Shown here: piece after piece, positions 1-15,665 of the stretch
How positions within the stretch are numbered: position 1 is the first letter of the stretch
How the letters are laid out: each line of letters opens with the position of its first letter
Assembly (NCBI GenBank): GCA_034687125.1
Contig: JAQGBZ010000256.1
Coordinates: 25,996 to 89,995 of the forward strand
Origin: Neelides folsomi
Lineage: Eukaryota > Arthropoda > Collembola > Neelipleona > Neelidae
Length of the DNA stretch: 64,000 bases
Reading direction: 5' to 3'
Made by a program: the position numbers and the translations under genes
Notes under the pieces: model-generated
The model's input: only the letters and a program-made list of their open reading frames with translations
Database searches by the model: none
Told to the model about the DNA's origin: nothing

Positions 1-668
1 TTGAGCATTAAAGCAATCGTTGCGTAAATCAAGGAGTTGAGCAATCCCAATATCTGTGTTAAATGTATAAAAATAATGTAAAATATTTGTAATATCGTTA
101 TTTGTTACTTTTTTTTAATAAAAATGTTGTTTTAAATGAGATTTTCATACAATTGTAATTGATGTCTTGAGGGTATTCCATGCAGTTGTCTTTAATTTAC
201 TCCCAAAATTGGTCAATATAGCGAAAAGAAAAATAATGCTGCAAAGGAGAAGTGCAACACTCGAAACCAAATGAAAAATTGTGTCCTGTTTCATATAAAA
301 TTAATTAAAATTATCAATTTGCATTCCAAGTTGGTTAAAAAAATAATGAGAATTGACCTTTTTGATATGCTTCATTGCGTCATAATTGAGAAGTTGTAAT
401 ATAAAAGCAACTGAAGAAATTATCAGAATTATGATACTGGAAGAGAGAAAGATCTCCGAAGAGACCCATCCTCCTCTGTAAACGTCTAAAGTAAACGCAA
501 CACAGACGAATCCTATAACCTAAAGGCTTTCAATTTAATTAAAAAATATATAATTTTTTGGTTAATTTTTAATGACATAATTAAATTGTCACTAACCAGT
601 GTAAGCAATTTAAAAGATCCAATTTTCTCATCAAAAATTTTACTATTATATCCAATTCCAAGCACCAT
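1..668 (-). CDS. Four-transmembrane MARVEL-like membrane protein, 3' part cut by window edge
   Basis: Exons read at 668-597, 519-358, 285-151 and 53-1 (still open at the edge). All join in phase 0 through short GT-AG introns of 72-97 bases. About 140 residues are visible with four hydrophobic stretches: roughly 20-36 (LLTLVIGFVCVAFTL), 47-68 (rich in I, S and L), 81-102 (SSVALLLCSIIFLFAIL) and 121-140 (ILGLLNSLIYATIALML). The short N-terminal tail and four closely spaced helices resemble MARVEL/CKLF-type vesicle or junction membrane proteins. That assignment is inference from topology; no family signature motif was recognised. The start is the first ATG before an in-frame run into the first membrane helix. 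No signal peptide precedes helix 1. The stop and 3' end lie outside the window. Confidence 0.6.
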
Positions 669-1403
669 GTTTAATAAACTTTGTTTAATTCACTGTTTAA
701 AATAAATAAATTTATTCAATAAACTTCACTTTAATTTCAGAAGCGTTTTACATTTCTTCATAAAATAATTGAAGTTATATCAAACTGTGTTAAATCGAAT
801 CTTGGTAGTCTTCTTATTAAGATGTTGCCTTTTATTGGAATTTACAAACTAAAGCAAAGAGTATTTATCTTATCTAATGTCAATAAAAATACAGAAGTTG
901 AGTCGTTGAGTGTATAGGTATACGTGTGAGTGTTTTAATAATTAAGTATGTAAAATGATAAGCTTCTTCTCAAAGCTAAATTCATATGGTCAAATTTTAT
1001 TTATTTCGGGAATGTAAAGTTGATTTTTACCTCCAAACACCTCTTAATTTTTGGCTTCTGTTCCAAAATAGTCTTTATCTCGTTTATTTACTGTGTGTGA
1101 AGCATAGAGCAATGTATGGTAATAACTACGCATACATGACTTAAACGAATAAAATAAGTAATCTTATACAGGCAAACAGATATTTATTACCTACTTACTG
1201 TTATTGATTATAACTCTTATTACTCGAATGTCGAATTACCTGTAAATATTGACATTTAAGCATTTGGATAAAAATATAAAATATCTTATTTTACAACCCA
1301 TTTTACTCATTCATGAGAGTAATCAGTATTTTCATATAGCTTTATTGTTAAAAATTTATTATAAAAATATAATTTATCAGTTAAAATAAGTTTAAAAATC
1401 AAT
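669..1403. other. Intergenic, no gene seen
   Basis: AT-rich sequence between the four-helix membrane gene and the 3' end of the P450. It should contain the membrane gene's promoter and the P450's 3' UTR. No open frame, RNA gene or repeat was recognised. Confidence 0.5.
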
Positions 1404-3678
1404 TTAAGAATCTCTTGGATAGAACTTTAGGTTGAGAGGTTTATCAGGCACCAAAACAGTTCTCATTATTGGACGAACTTCATCACACTCAAATTTATAT
1501 TTTTGAACAACCTAATGAATATAAATAAATACAATTACAATATTACATACATATTCTAATTCTCGTATAATCTATAAATTGGCCATTATTACCTTTCCAA
1601 AAAAGAGTGAGAGCATGTGATTTGCATACAATTTCCCAATACAAGCTCTTCCTCCATAACCATAAGGTCGAGATGCCGCTGGATCGGTGACTCCTTTAAA
1701 CAACGGAGCGTCTCTTTCGATCTTCTTTCTTCTTTCCCATCTCTCTGGAATGAAACTATTGGGATTCTCAAAGTATTTGGCGTCTCGATGTGTTGCATAA
1801 ATTGAATTAATTGCCACAGTCTAAATATTTGACATTGATTGAGTTGATATTATTAATAACCAATTTTTAATTAATTTGTAATAAATGAGAATTACCCCAG
1901 GAGGAACATGATAACCTCCTATGATAGCTTCAGCATAAAGATATCTCATGGTAAAAGTTGCTACTGGAGTGATTCGCCTCACTTCCTTCAACGAGTTCCA
2001 AAGATATGAACTTTTGCTAACATGACTTGAGTTGAAATTGTTCCCATTTCCACAAACTGAATTAAGTTCGTTAAATATTTTATCTTGAACATCTGGGTGA
2101 CGACCAAGATGATAAAAAGTCCACATCATATTTGTGCTAATCTTAAATTGTAAAATTTTATATATTAATTATAATCTACTTAAAAAGTTATACCTACATA
2201 ATTAATACTCTATGTAAAACTCATATGTATGTATGGTACATACTACAAATGGAATATTAATGTATCATTGAATCTACCGTGTTTCCTCCGAGCGTAATCA
2301 AATCTTCAATCATTTTGGCAATTCCCTCTTCATCAAAATTGTCCTTTGAGTCATTATAAATCAAATTTAAAAGTCCGTCTTCTACAACCGATGGATTTGG
2401 TCCGGAGCTTGTCAAATCTCTATTTATTAAATCTTTCATACACTCCTTCGCCCAATTAAAACCTAAAAAACATTTAGAATTAACATAATGCCTATTAAAT
2501 GTATTTATCACCTTTTTCTTGAGAATAAATGAGACTCTCTGAAAACTTTGTCCAAAGAGGAAGTTTTAATAGCTTGGCCACTTTAGGAGAAATTGTGAGC
2601 ATTTGGGAGTTGAGGACAAATCCTTGGTCCTTGTTGAAAAAATATGTTTCTTCGTCCTCAATGGCCCTTTTCATATTCAGCTCCCATCTTTTCCCAAAAA
2701 ATATCGCTCCAAGGGCTAATCCAGTTATATGTAAATGCAATGTGTATTTTATTTAATACCCTCAATATTAACCAACTATTAACTTAATTATCATTTGTAC
2801 CTTTTGTTGATATTTCTGTCCATGTTAATGGATTATTCCAATCTTTATCAGTGATATTTTTTAAAACTTGATCGGTATAAATTTCAAATCCACTAAACGA
2901 ATCATCAGTCATTGATGAAAGTTTAAGTAAATAATTTTTAAGGAATTTTCTCCATTTGATCCATTCTTCTCCCTCCCTTTAAAAATTATTAAAAGTTAAT
3001 TGAGTTAGTATAAATAAAAAAATTATTATTTACTAATATAATAGTATGGTATATATGTAACGTTATATTGAGCAATACATGTGTAATAATCCAATAGGTC
3101 GATCAGGATTTATTTCATTGAAAAAGCCATAAGCCGGAGCTGGTATAGTAAATGGAAATTCCCCTTCGTTTGCTTTGATATCATTAAATAAATCTGGACC
3201 GGAGCAAAATATAATGTCTCGATTTTGCATTCTCTCTCTTAAATCACAATTATACATTATTACATTATGAACAATTACATAATAATTTGGTTTGAATAAT
3301 TAAATAATAAGTTATTATTTATGCATTTAATTTAATTTAACTATAATATGCTTAATGTACACACCTGTATATTGGACCAAATCTTTGATGATTTTTTACA
3401 TTATACTCCATTAGATTCTTATCTCCTCCGGCAAGAATGAAACTAAGTTTTGTACCAATGATCGGAAATCCTTTGTGGAATGGAATTTGGTCAAATGATT
3501 TGACAGTTTTCTTTTCAATCTCTCTCACACTTAAATTCTCATCACTCTGAAAGGGACACTTTTTAAAGTTAGTGTTGGCAAATATCTCGGTATGTTTGAC
3601 AGTTGAGGAATGTAAAAATCTTTGACATTTGATTTGAAATGAATTACTCAAATGTTTAAAATTTGTTAGGCCCCTCAT
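1404..3678 (-). CDS. Mitochondrial-clan cytochrome P450
   Basis: Eight exons: 3678-3365, 3237-3079, 2976-2801, 2715-2512, 2462-2278, 2141-1896, 1820-1593 and 1511-1404, totalling 539 residues in one frame. P450s of this clan sit on the matrix side of the inner mitochondrial membrane and take electrons from adrenodoxin. The basic, serine-rich N-terminus (about residues 1-33) looks like a transit peptide. Family marks: the clan-typical FGPIYRERM near residue 100; the I-helix GGNTIST at about 342-348; ExxR at 399-402 (EVRR); PERW at 453-456; and the heme loop PYGYGGRACIGK with Cys488. The ending VPDKPLNLKF is also typical. Two oddities: the usual Phe that opens the heme loop is Tyr, and the second Thr of the I-helix motif is Ile. 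Substrate unknown; ecdysteroid-pathway Halloween members belong to this clan but no specific orthology is claimed. Confidence 0.9.
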
Positions 3679-4723
3679 GACTAATGCTAATTAAAAACTA
3701 ATACTAATTAAAAAATAAACGAATAAATTAAAGGAATTGTTAAAAAAATTAAATAATTTTCTAAAGTTGGATAATTAACCATTTAAAGTTAAAAATTGAA
3801 GGGAGACTAAAGGGTTTGTTAAATAAAAGTGAAATGACCTTCTGTAAACGAGCAACATCAGCTCGTTAAGGAGAAGTATAACACAACTGGTGAGCACTAT
3901 ACTACACAATATCCTTATCTCATCTGTCTTATTATCGCCAAAGTCAAAGGGTTGGTAGCCACTACGTAATAATGACTTTTATGAGTCCAAGCTGTCTCAA
4001 GTTTCTCAGAAAAGTTGTCTGAAATAGAAAATGGTTGAAATTTAAATCTAATAATTTTAAATCAATTGTAATATTGTACATTTTCTATTTTAATATTGTC
4101 TATTATTATTATACTCAACATTTAACAAGTACATGATATCTCTTATGTAGAAAGTGTGTAATATGTAGGACATGGGCATGGGCATACTAATTTTTTAAAT
4201 AAGGGTATGTTATGTTATTTAATGTTATATATGATAATGATAATTGAATACAGAAACTTTTTTTTTTAATTCAAATGAAGATTTATTGTAATGTCAATTG
4301 TGAATAAACTCTTACTGGTTAGACAAAAACCAAATATATTTAGATACTTATATGATATATATATTATATTGAAAATTTAAATTGAAGAACTTTAAAAATA
4401 CTTTGATCTAACTACACATGGACTACACATATTTGTATATACAGATCTAGACTTACTATACACTACCTGTATATAGAAATAGATTTTAATTTGTACAATT
4501 AATTACAAATGTTTATAATTTATGACATTACACATGCAATAAGAATTGTGTTTAGTCATTTAATGAAAAGAAATATTATTTAATTTAATCCAAAATATAT
4601 TAAGTTTACGCAAATGAACATTTTATCAAAATTACTTCTTGTTTTTACAAGATTTATTGCAAATGCAACTTCTGTATAAATGATTAATAAATATATTAAT
4701 TAGTATGTGATATTAATATAAAG
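3679..4723. other. Intergenic between P450 5' end and CEP164 3' end
   Basis: Contains the P450 promoter side and the CEP164 3' UTR. It is very AT-rich below 4600. No further gene was recognised and no clear TATA box was chosen. Confidence 0.5.
4653..4658 (-). terminator. Poly(A) signal for CEP164
   Basis: AATAAA on the minus strand, about 65 bases beyond the CEP164 stop codon. The position fits; no mRNA evidence is available. Confidence 0.5.
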
Positions 4724-7700
4724 TTAAATTTTTTCCAGCCATTCTCGCAGATCCTTTGTTTTCTCAACCACACTTGTTTTTCTATTTGACTTTTCAAGCT
4801 CCATTGGGGTAAAATATTCGGAAATGGCCATCACTCGATTTTGGGTCAACCGATAGTCTCGGAATTGATTCTCTAATGGGCCAATGATGGGATTGGAATT
4901 GAACATATTATGACTCGATCCGAAAGAAGATGACCCAATATTGGTCGTATAAGGAGCGACCGATGCGGGTCTTAAATATTTCACAGCTAATTCGTTAATA
5001 GTACTCGGTCGATTGACTTGGAAAAGTTCGTTTCCATTCCCAGTTGGGAAAGATCTAAAAGGTAGGGAGGAAAAAGCCTTTAAATAGGCTTCCTTCATTG
5101 CTGGATCATTTTCTCCACTTGTTCCAACGACGTTCCACAGGTACTTCATTTGTCCATCGAGTTTCTTCAACGAGTCAAGAATTCCGTCAATGTCTTTGTT
5201 CAGTTGTTTCGAATCTTTTTTATTCCCCAATTCTCGGTTTTTGCTACTATCCAAAAGACTTCCAACCCCTGAGCTCTCCGTCTCACTCGGAGCTTCTTGT
5301 CGCATTTTAATTCTTCTCATGGTGGTTGGAATCGGAAGTCCATGTTTTGAATATTTTACATCTCGACCATGCTTCGGAGTTGAGTTCTCAGAAGGGAAGA
5401 CATTTGGTCGAGAGTCTCTTGAGGAATTTTTAATTGAATGTTTGCTCGGATGTTCAAGTCGATATCTTTGAGAAAGAATAAAATTTTTAGCCTCTTCAAT
5501 ACATTTCTGATTACGAAGTTCTTCCTCCATTTCCAATTCAGCCGCTTCTTGCTGAAGTCGTCGCATGTCAATGGCCGATGAAGATCGCTCAAGTCGGGTG
5601 GATTTATTTTTCGATTGTGATTTACTTCGACTTGATCTCCCTTTGGTTCGAACTTCCAATTCTGTTTTACTCGAACTTTTCTGAACACCTTTCAATTGAA
5701 CGATTTGCTCTTTGAGGTTCTCAAAAGCCAAAAGAGCATCATTTAACCTTTCGTGATTCTCATCAATCATATCCATAATATTAGGAATTTCGGGTTTGTT
5801 CATTGAGGAGACGGAAAGATCTGAATCTGGATCTGCTTGATCTCCTGTGCTTCCGCTGTGTGTGGGAGAAGCTATTGGATTCGCATTTGAATTTCGTTTC
5901 ATTTCTTCTTCCACGACAGTGTGAAGCTCTTGTTTTAATGAATTGTATTTCTCCTCCAACTGAAACACTTTGTTCTTCAGGACTGAAATTTCCGTTTCTT
6001 TCTCTTCCAACAAGGCATCTTTAGTGGCAACATTTTTGGAATTAATGGTCGAAATCTCTTTAAGAAATCCTTCTTTAACGGCATCAAGCTCAGTTTCGTG
6101 ATCGTTTTTCAACTTGGCCATTCTTCGCTTTCTCTCTTTGTCGAAAGTATCAACAATACTGGCGAGTTTTATTTCATGGTCTCTTTTCAATTCTTCCTCC
6201 TAATAAATTTAAATTTAATTTAAAAAAATTACTTTGATTTTACTTATTAGTTAATGAACCAGTATACTTCTCATTTTTATAATATTTCATACCTCTCTTT
6301 TAAAATCTTGTTTCATTTTTTCAATAATGGTGTAATGATAATCTTTCATTTGTTGGATTTGCTTCTTTTGATCATCTTTCATTATTTCTTTGAGTTTCTT
6401 CATCTCTGATTGGACTTCCTTTTCAACGGATTTTGATTCGGATTCCATGCTCATTTTAATTATTTCTCTTCGTTTTTCTGATTCATCCTTATTTAGTTCA
6501 GATTTGTAATCTTGTATTGCCTAAAACAATAAAACATAAATTAGTGGCGTATATTGCATTGGTGGAAATGATGGAACTTTTAAATAAGTGAATAATCTTA
6601 ACATGTCTCTTTATTTACTGTTGAATAATAAAAGTAACCTAAGATCATAACCTTTTCATACATGGAGTACATTTCTTCTCGTTTCTTTTTTATAGATTTT
6701 TTAACTTCGTCGGAAATGCGATTTACTTCTTCTCGAACCAAGCTATCAAATTCAGACTTTCTCCGCTCGATCTCAATTTTCTTTTCTCGTTCAAATTCAT
6801 CTTTTAAATTTTCAAGCTTCTCATCATGTGCAGTTTTCATTTCATCCAAAGATGCTTCCATGTTCTTTCTATTTAATACATAATGAAAAGAATATAAAAT
6901 TTTATTATGCATTTTAGTGAATTGGAGTTATATTTGCATTGAGAGAAACCAATAAAGTTGGACAAGTACAGAATAATAAAATGTAAAGAAAATAGTAAAC
7001 CTTAAAAGATTCTCCTTTTGCTTTCTTTCACGATCAAGTTGATCTTGATAGTCTTGAAGTCTCTCTTCATTTTTAGCTCTCATTGCGCTAAGGTTGGAAT
7101 CAGTAGCTTTTGGATCCTATTTATAAAAATGTGATTCGAATTTAAAATAAGTTTATAAAATAAAGTTATAACGTTTATAGTTTTGAATTTGATAGCAAAT
7201 AAAATTTATAAAAGAAGATAAAAAATCATACCGAATTTTCTCCAGCTGCGAAATTTTTCTTGATATTATTAGAGTTATTTTCAGTGTATTGATGTTGATC
7301 GTGTGGGAAGTTCAATGAGCTTCGTTTTTCTGGAATGGGCTGTTTAGCTGGAATTGGAATCCGTATCATATTTCCTAATGATTGAGGTTGTTTAATTGAC
7401 TCTTTCGTTTGTTCTTTCGGCTTTTCAGTCACGCTGATCTCAATTCGTTCGCTTTCATCAGTATCAGTTTCTGACTCATCTTCACTCTCTCCAGTTTCAT
7501 TAGACTTTGGCTAAATAATTTATTTAAATTAATTTGAAAACTCATTAAAAAATTCCTAATTTGTTAACAAAACATATTTGAATTTGGATAGGATTTTATA
7601 GAAAATTAAAACTCACATCTTCTTGTTGACTTGAAATATCAAAGTGAATTTCGCTGTTTTCTTCAAGATTGAACTTAACGTTTGATCTTCTTCCTCTTTC

Positions 7701-9964
7701 ATCATTGCCAGCTCCAGTTAATGTCTCCCATATTTTAAATTCATCATCTAATCAATACAGAAGGTAAAGTTTTTCCTTGAGTAAAGTATTTATAAGAGTT
7801 GGGTAAAATATTGTTATATTTATATAAAAGCTAATACGAAAGTTGCATGGGTTATTCAAAACAATTGCCTTTACCGTTCATATGCTCAGATTTCCAAGTC
7901 TGATTGGCAGATTTTTGATCTTCTAATCGAGTAGCCGATTTTGCCAATATGCTCTTCAGAGGCCTAATAGCATCGTACATACAAGACCCATCAAGTTTGA
8001 AGCCATCACTTTCTTCAGAATCTTTCTTCTCGGCTATGATTTGAAGAGATGAAGGAGTTTTAAGAAAGTTTGATCCGCCCCCTGGTTAAATGAATAAATA
8101 AATATTAGCAAGAATATTATTGGCAAAAACTAAAAAGTAATAACAATCATATAGTTTTAGTTCGTTAAAAATATTTTAATATTAATTTTATAAGAAATTA
8201 TAAGTACAGATATGTAATACAGATGGGTTCATCTAATTTATTTTATATTGGAAATTTAACAACTAACCTGTGATTGTCAATCCTGAAGATTTAATTGAAC
8301 CGAGTGAACCAATTGGTCCCTTTAAGTTCATCCCTTGTGGGGGATTCAAGGAATCGTTTATTCCCAATCCAAGTTTCCCTGAAAGCCCTCCCAATCCTTT
8401 AAGCGGCGGTAGTGCTTTTGGGGGCTTTGCCTTGTTCAGATCAAAATTCTGAAGTTTATTGAAGGCGAGGTCTGATCTCGCCTGGGCTGCACGATCTTTA
8501 AATATTTCGTCCATTGGATGTGTCCACTGGCTCTTTTGGGTTGTTGTGTCGTAGTAGTACCAGGCTTGTTTATGGTCGTCAAAGCTGGAATGGAAATCAA
8601 TTCTCATTTACATGAAATAATATTTGAGATATTGAGGGTGAATGGCTCTTTTAAAAATGTATGAATGAATTTATTCTACCAGGGCTTCCAATTTGGAGGA
8701 AGATTGGCCAAAAGTCCTTCTTTGGCTAAAGAAAGCAAATGCGGTTCAGCTTCCGGATCGATTCCGATTCGATGGGCAAAGTCGTTGATTTCTAATCAAA
8801 TAACAATCAAGTGAATTGAGGTTGGAAATGAATTCGGAAACGAAAATAATTTTGTGATTCATATCATACTAATACACAAATAGAGTAAATACGACGTTAC
8901 ATAAAAATTCCCAATAAATATAGAACACTCTTGGACTGATCGAACTGGCGCATATTAAATAATTGTATCCAAACACGCAAAACTTACCTTGATCACTTTT
9001 ACTCAAATATTTCCAATATTATTTCAATTGATAAACGTCACTTATTATCTAACATAAAGGGAAGAGGGAGTAGTTGGATTAATTAATTAAAAATTAAAAA
9101 CAAGTGAATGAATGAACCGACTGCCGAGTCAATGAAAACATCCAAAAATTGTATGGATAAAAATCATAAATATTAACGATGTGTAATCATTGATCATTTT
9201 GACAAAACACAAGTTGGTTGTAATGTAGCTATTTTGATAGATTGGGATGAGACTTTTCAAACAATTAACATAATTCACATTTGAAAGCTATGTATCCCTA
9301 ATCCCTATTAATGTAATTTAGGGTTTGGGGTTAAACGGTCCACTTTTGGGTGCATTGCGTGCAACATGCGTTTTCATTTCCCAAACACCCGTTGTTATTC
9401 ATTCACATCTGCGATCTTACTTTCTTTATTAAATACTTTTTCGATTATCATTCTCATCGGAAATTGGAAAGTAATTGCTTTCATAATCAAGGTTTTTGTA
9501 CTAAAATAGTAATAATCTTATTAAAGTATTAATAATAAATAATCGAATAAACTTCTTAACACGTCTAATTCTAAGTATTAAGTAAATAAAAATAATCTTC
9601 CTAATAGCCAATAAAATTGTATTAAAATTAAGCTATTTACTTTAAAAATAATGCCTTATTATAGAGATGATTAATCCAACTCGTTAAACAATCCTTATTA
9701 TTATATTATAAACAGCGTGGACTGTTTTAAAATATAAACACATTTTTTCAATGATATTCATTGACAATTTTAGTGAATCAAATTGTATGAAATTGTAAAA
9801 TATTGTCAATTATCTGTTTTGTCTATTTTGTCAAAAATGGTCAATACAAAGGCTATGATAAAAGTATGAAATGTTTGTAAACCTTCTTTTGTAGGCTCTG
9901 GTGCGAGGGCTGTGTTCTCAGAGTAGATTTGAGTATTTGATGATTTTCCATAAAATCGTTTCAT
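4724..9964 (-). CDS. CEP164: Centrosomal protein CEP164
   Basis: Ten exons: 9964-9883, 8791-8680, 8584-8268, 8081-7875, 7747-7617, 7510-7232, 7116-7001, 6868-6652, 6520-6293 and 6199-4724, giving 1054 residues. CEP164 sits on the distal appendages of the mother centriole and is needed for ciliogenesis. The diagnostic part is the N-terminus: EINDFAHRIGIDPEAEP (about 28-44) followed by a WW domain (about 62-88, NWKPC ... WYYYD ... SQWTHP), in the same order as vertebrate CEP164. Residues 250-370 are acidic and low-complexity. From about 377 to 670 it is long coiled coil rich in E and K. The C-terminal 380 residues are Ser/Arg-rich with a shorter coiled coil. Exon 1 and its 1.1 kb intron rest on phase agreement and the join PTKE-EINDF, so they are less certain than the rest. 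Vertebrate CEP164 is about 400 residues longer. Confidence 0.88.
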
Positions 9965-10991
9965 TTCGAAAGTTTAGCATTTGACAAACCCTATTTTAAA
10001 TGTAATTAACCGACAAACTGACAATTTAGGAAACAGAACATAAACTATACCTTCACCTTATTCGAATCCCTAGCTAGAAATGAAATTGAGAAAGAAATGT
10101 ATAAGATTCGATTTATGAGCCAGCAACTCTGGTGTGCTCAACTCCCCGTTGCTACGACGCTCTTTTGCAAACAAAGCCATCACCGCCACACAGCCCAACA
10201 ACACCGACTCCCTTTGCTACAGGTATGTCACAGGTTCAAAACTCAATTTAATTGCCCTTTACGAGCATGCTTCAACAACGGATATTACTGAATCACTCAA
10301 CTCCTGAACGTTATGCATTATGTCTAGAAGTATGCAAAGAAGTTTGAAAATCAATATTTAAGCTAATTTAAGTTCTTCAAGGTTTTCCTACCCTTGTGGC
10401 CAATTTACATCATTTAATTAATTATTTATGCCTTCAATAAACCGCCTATAATGTATTTATAAGAGCTCTTTAACTAGTTCATAATATGTTATATCCATTA
10501 TATCCATCCTTCTTTATCATTATCCCTTTAGTTAACATACTTTAATTTTATAACTCTCTTAAATTGCACATTGGACACATTATTTTGATAACTTGATTGT
10601 AACCAATATGGCTTAATCTGTACATAATTTCGGATATGATTAAATATAATATAATTATTAGAGCTATTATCTTGGATTACCCATTAAGGGTTTTATATTC
10701 AGTCTCTTCAGCTATACAAATATAGTGCATGCTTATGAATATGAGTCTGTATGGGAACTTCTTATTGACCTTTTCATATAATGATCTTTATCATTTTTGC
10801 TCACTCATTCAAGAGCAACTTTTATATTGTTAAAATATTTTTATATTACAAAGAAAGATAAATATAAAATTGTCTTACTGTTTATGAACAATTATTCGGG
10901 CAATTATTCGGGGTTTGTTAACGAAGGAGTGTGGGATTATTAAAAAGAGAGAAGTGGTTTGGGATTTGATCTTAAAAGAGTTGAGCCAACA
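9965..10991. promoter_or_regulatory. Shared upstream region of divergent CEP164 and NSE2
   Basis: About 1 kb separates the two divergent start codons. A strong splice donor (CTACAG followed by GTATGT) lies at 10222/10223 on the plus strand, after a short locally GC-richer block (10090-10220). It may end a noncoding first exon of NSE2; the possible acceptor at about 10978 is 14 bases before the NSE2 ATG. The small open frame in that block does not splice in frame to NSE2. Confidence 0.35.
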
Positions 10992-12677
10992 ATGGACGAG
11001 AGCGGAGACAAGAAATCTTGTCAGACGGATTTCGAACAAACTGGAAACTCCCCACGTGAACTTGCTCCAACGTTGGAAGTATCCATGTCGATTTCTCCTC
11101 AACTTCCCGAAGAAAACGGATCTTCTGAGTCCGAGCCTGAGGCGAACGACGCTCTTTTCGGAGGTGTCAGCCGGAGCTTGAAGATAATTCGAAAGCAAAC
11201 AAGAACTGCTCTTTCAGAATGCCAAACCGGTGAGGAGAAACTTCTTTAACGTTCTCAACAAACCGCCTCGGTTTTGGCATGCTTAAAAATGTGGAACCGG
11301 GTCGGAATTGTAGGTGAATCGATTGGCCCCCGATTCCTTTATTAAATCCCTTGTTGTGTAATGAATATATACATGGAAATGTGTACATTGTGGTGCGCCA
11401 TGTAAAGCATGAATGGAGTCTAGAAGGAAATAAACAATTGCGTGTCGACCCGTTCCAATTTACCATTCGGGTATCTCTACATCTCTAGAGCAAATAACTT
11501 CGTTGTAGCCTGCGACCAATTTCTTTATCAAGGTCAATTCACATTTATATTTAAATAATAAATGTCCCTTTATTTGCAGAAGAGTCAAGGGAAGAAATGA
11601 CAACGATGCTTCGGAACACGACCATCGGACTTATTAAAAACGAGTGTTGTTTAATGGAAACGGCCAAGATTGTGGCGGGGATTGTGGATGAAGTCGTTCC
11701 AGAATCATCAGAAGACGAGGAAGATGACGGGACTTTTGTTATTGAAAAATCAATGAAGAAAGGAATCATTCCTAAACCTTTCTCATTCTCACCAAATGAA
11801 GCAATGAATAGAACAATTCAAAATATGTCTGACGTGTGCAAAAAATATTTATTGTTTTCCTATTCAAAAATCTATATTTCGCCATTATGATTTTTGTTAA
11901 ATATCCCTTTAATGAAAATGGGTAGGAATTCTAGATATATAGTTTCAAACTCTTTGCAATTTGCAATCATAAATAATATCGTAATTCTTGATCTTTAGAT
12001 GTTCGAAGATCGCATGCAAAAGTACAAAGATTCTCTGACCGACGATTCAATCCGAGATCATCCAAAATACCAGGCCTTACAGAAACAAATCAATTTAGCT
12101 GAATCTGGTATTCATTTATATCCAACTCGTGAAAACTCATTCGCTATACAATAAATGCACAAATCTGTTTCATACAAAAATCCCATTTTTTAAGACCTGG
12201 GAAAAGCCAAATACGAGGGGAATGGCGATGAAGAGGAATATAGCTCTGAAGAGGATGACAATTTCTATCTCCCCTCAATAGATCCAATTACCAAAGAACC
12301 GATGATGAATCCTGTTCAGATCAAACATTGTAATCATCTTTTTGAGAGGAACTCAATCATGAGCTTCATAACAAGTAACCCGAACTCGAGGTTGGGCTCA
12401 TTATTTTATTCATACAATTCATATTGAGACCATATGCACGATGTGCGTGCTCAAGAGGAATTAACATTTTACATAAAAGTCCTCATTCACCCTCATGTAG
12501 TTTGGCCCCAAAACAATGAGCTAATTATTAAACCAGTTAATTATTTATTTTAGATGTCCACTCAACGGCTGCACCAATGAAAGCATCATTTCCTTCGAGG
12601 ATCTCAAATCCGATTATGACTTAACAATGAGAGTGAGGCAAAAGAATCGAGATTTGGCTAGCAAAGCAAATGCGTAG
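10992..12677 (+). CDS. NSMCE2: SMC5/6 complex E3 SUMO-protein ligase NSE2 (MMS21)
   Basis: Five exons: 10992-11229, 11580-11833, 11999-12107, 12195-12390 and 12554-12677, giving 306 residues. NSE2 is the SUMO ligase subunit of the SMC5/6 DNA-repair complex. The C-terminus holds the SP-RING: DPITKEPMMNPVQ at about 230-242, then zinc-ligand candidates Cys246, His248, Cys267 and Cys272 in the order expected for the family, followed by a DL-S-D-DLTMRV tail. The N-terminal half is acidic and serine-rich and predicted helical, consistent with the arm that docks on SMC5. The start is the first ATG in frame; an in-frame stop lies 50 bases upstream. The protein is somewhat longer than the human one (about 247) because of acidic insertions at about 125-145 and 212-222. 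Confidence 0.9.
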
Positions 12678-13006
12678 TGAAAATCCCTCAAATGCATAAT
12701 GTCATAAATCTGATTTAAAGTGTAATTAAGATTGAAGTGTAATTTTCTTATTACAATTAAAACCAGAATGAAAAGAATTTGAATTTTATATTCTAAGTAT
12801 TTATTTTCATATATATGATGGATGTCTACAAATGACTTTTTAACAGATTTTACTTAGGAAGAGATGGTGTACATACTCATTTTTCAACACTCATATCTGA
12901 TTAAACCTAACAAATGAATTTTCCTCCCACTTTAGTTCGGTTCTTTCTTCCTAAAGTATGTATTTTTTAATTTAAAGAATTACTTAAGTTGTTGGTAATT
13001 CAACGT
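12678..13006. other. Intergenic between convergent 3' ends
   Basis: Holds the 3' UTRs of NSE2 (+) and ATP synthase alpha (-), which converge here. No other feature was recognised. Confidence 0.5.

Positions 13007-15665
<2,659 letters not shown>

Noticed and set aside
8985-9005. Near-perfect splice donor (CAAG then GTAAGT, minus strand) suggesting an additional CEP164 exon
   Set aside because: All frames leading into it hit stops and no phase fits both neighbours, whereas joining 9883 directly to 8791 gives a clean PTKE-EINDF junction.
10097-10291. Open frame of 64 codons upstream of NSE2
   Set aside because: Its strong donor splices out of frame into NSE2 and the peptide shows no family resemblance. 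Kept only as a possible noncoding exon.
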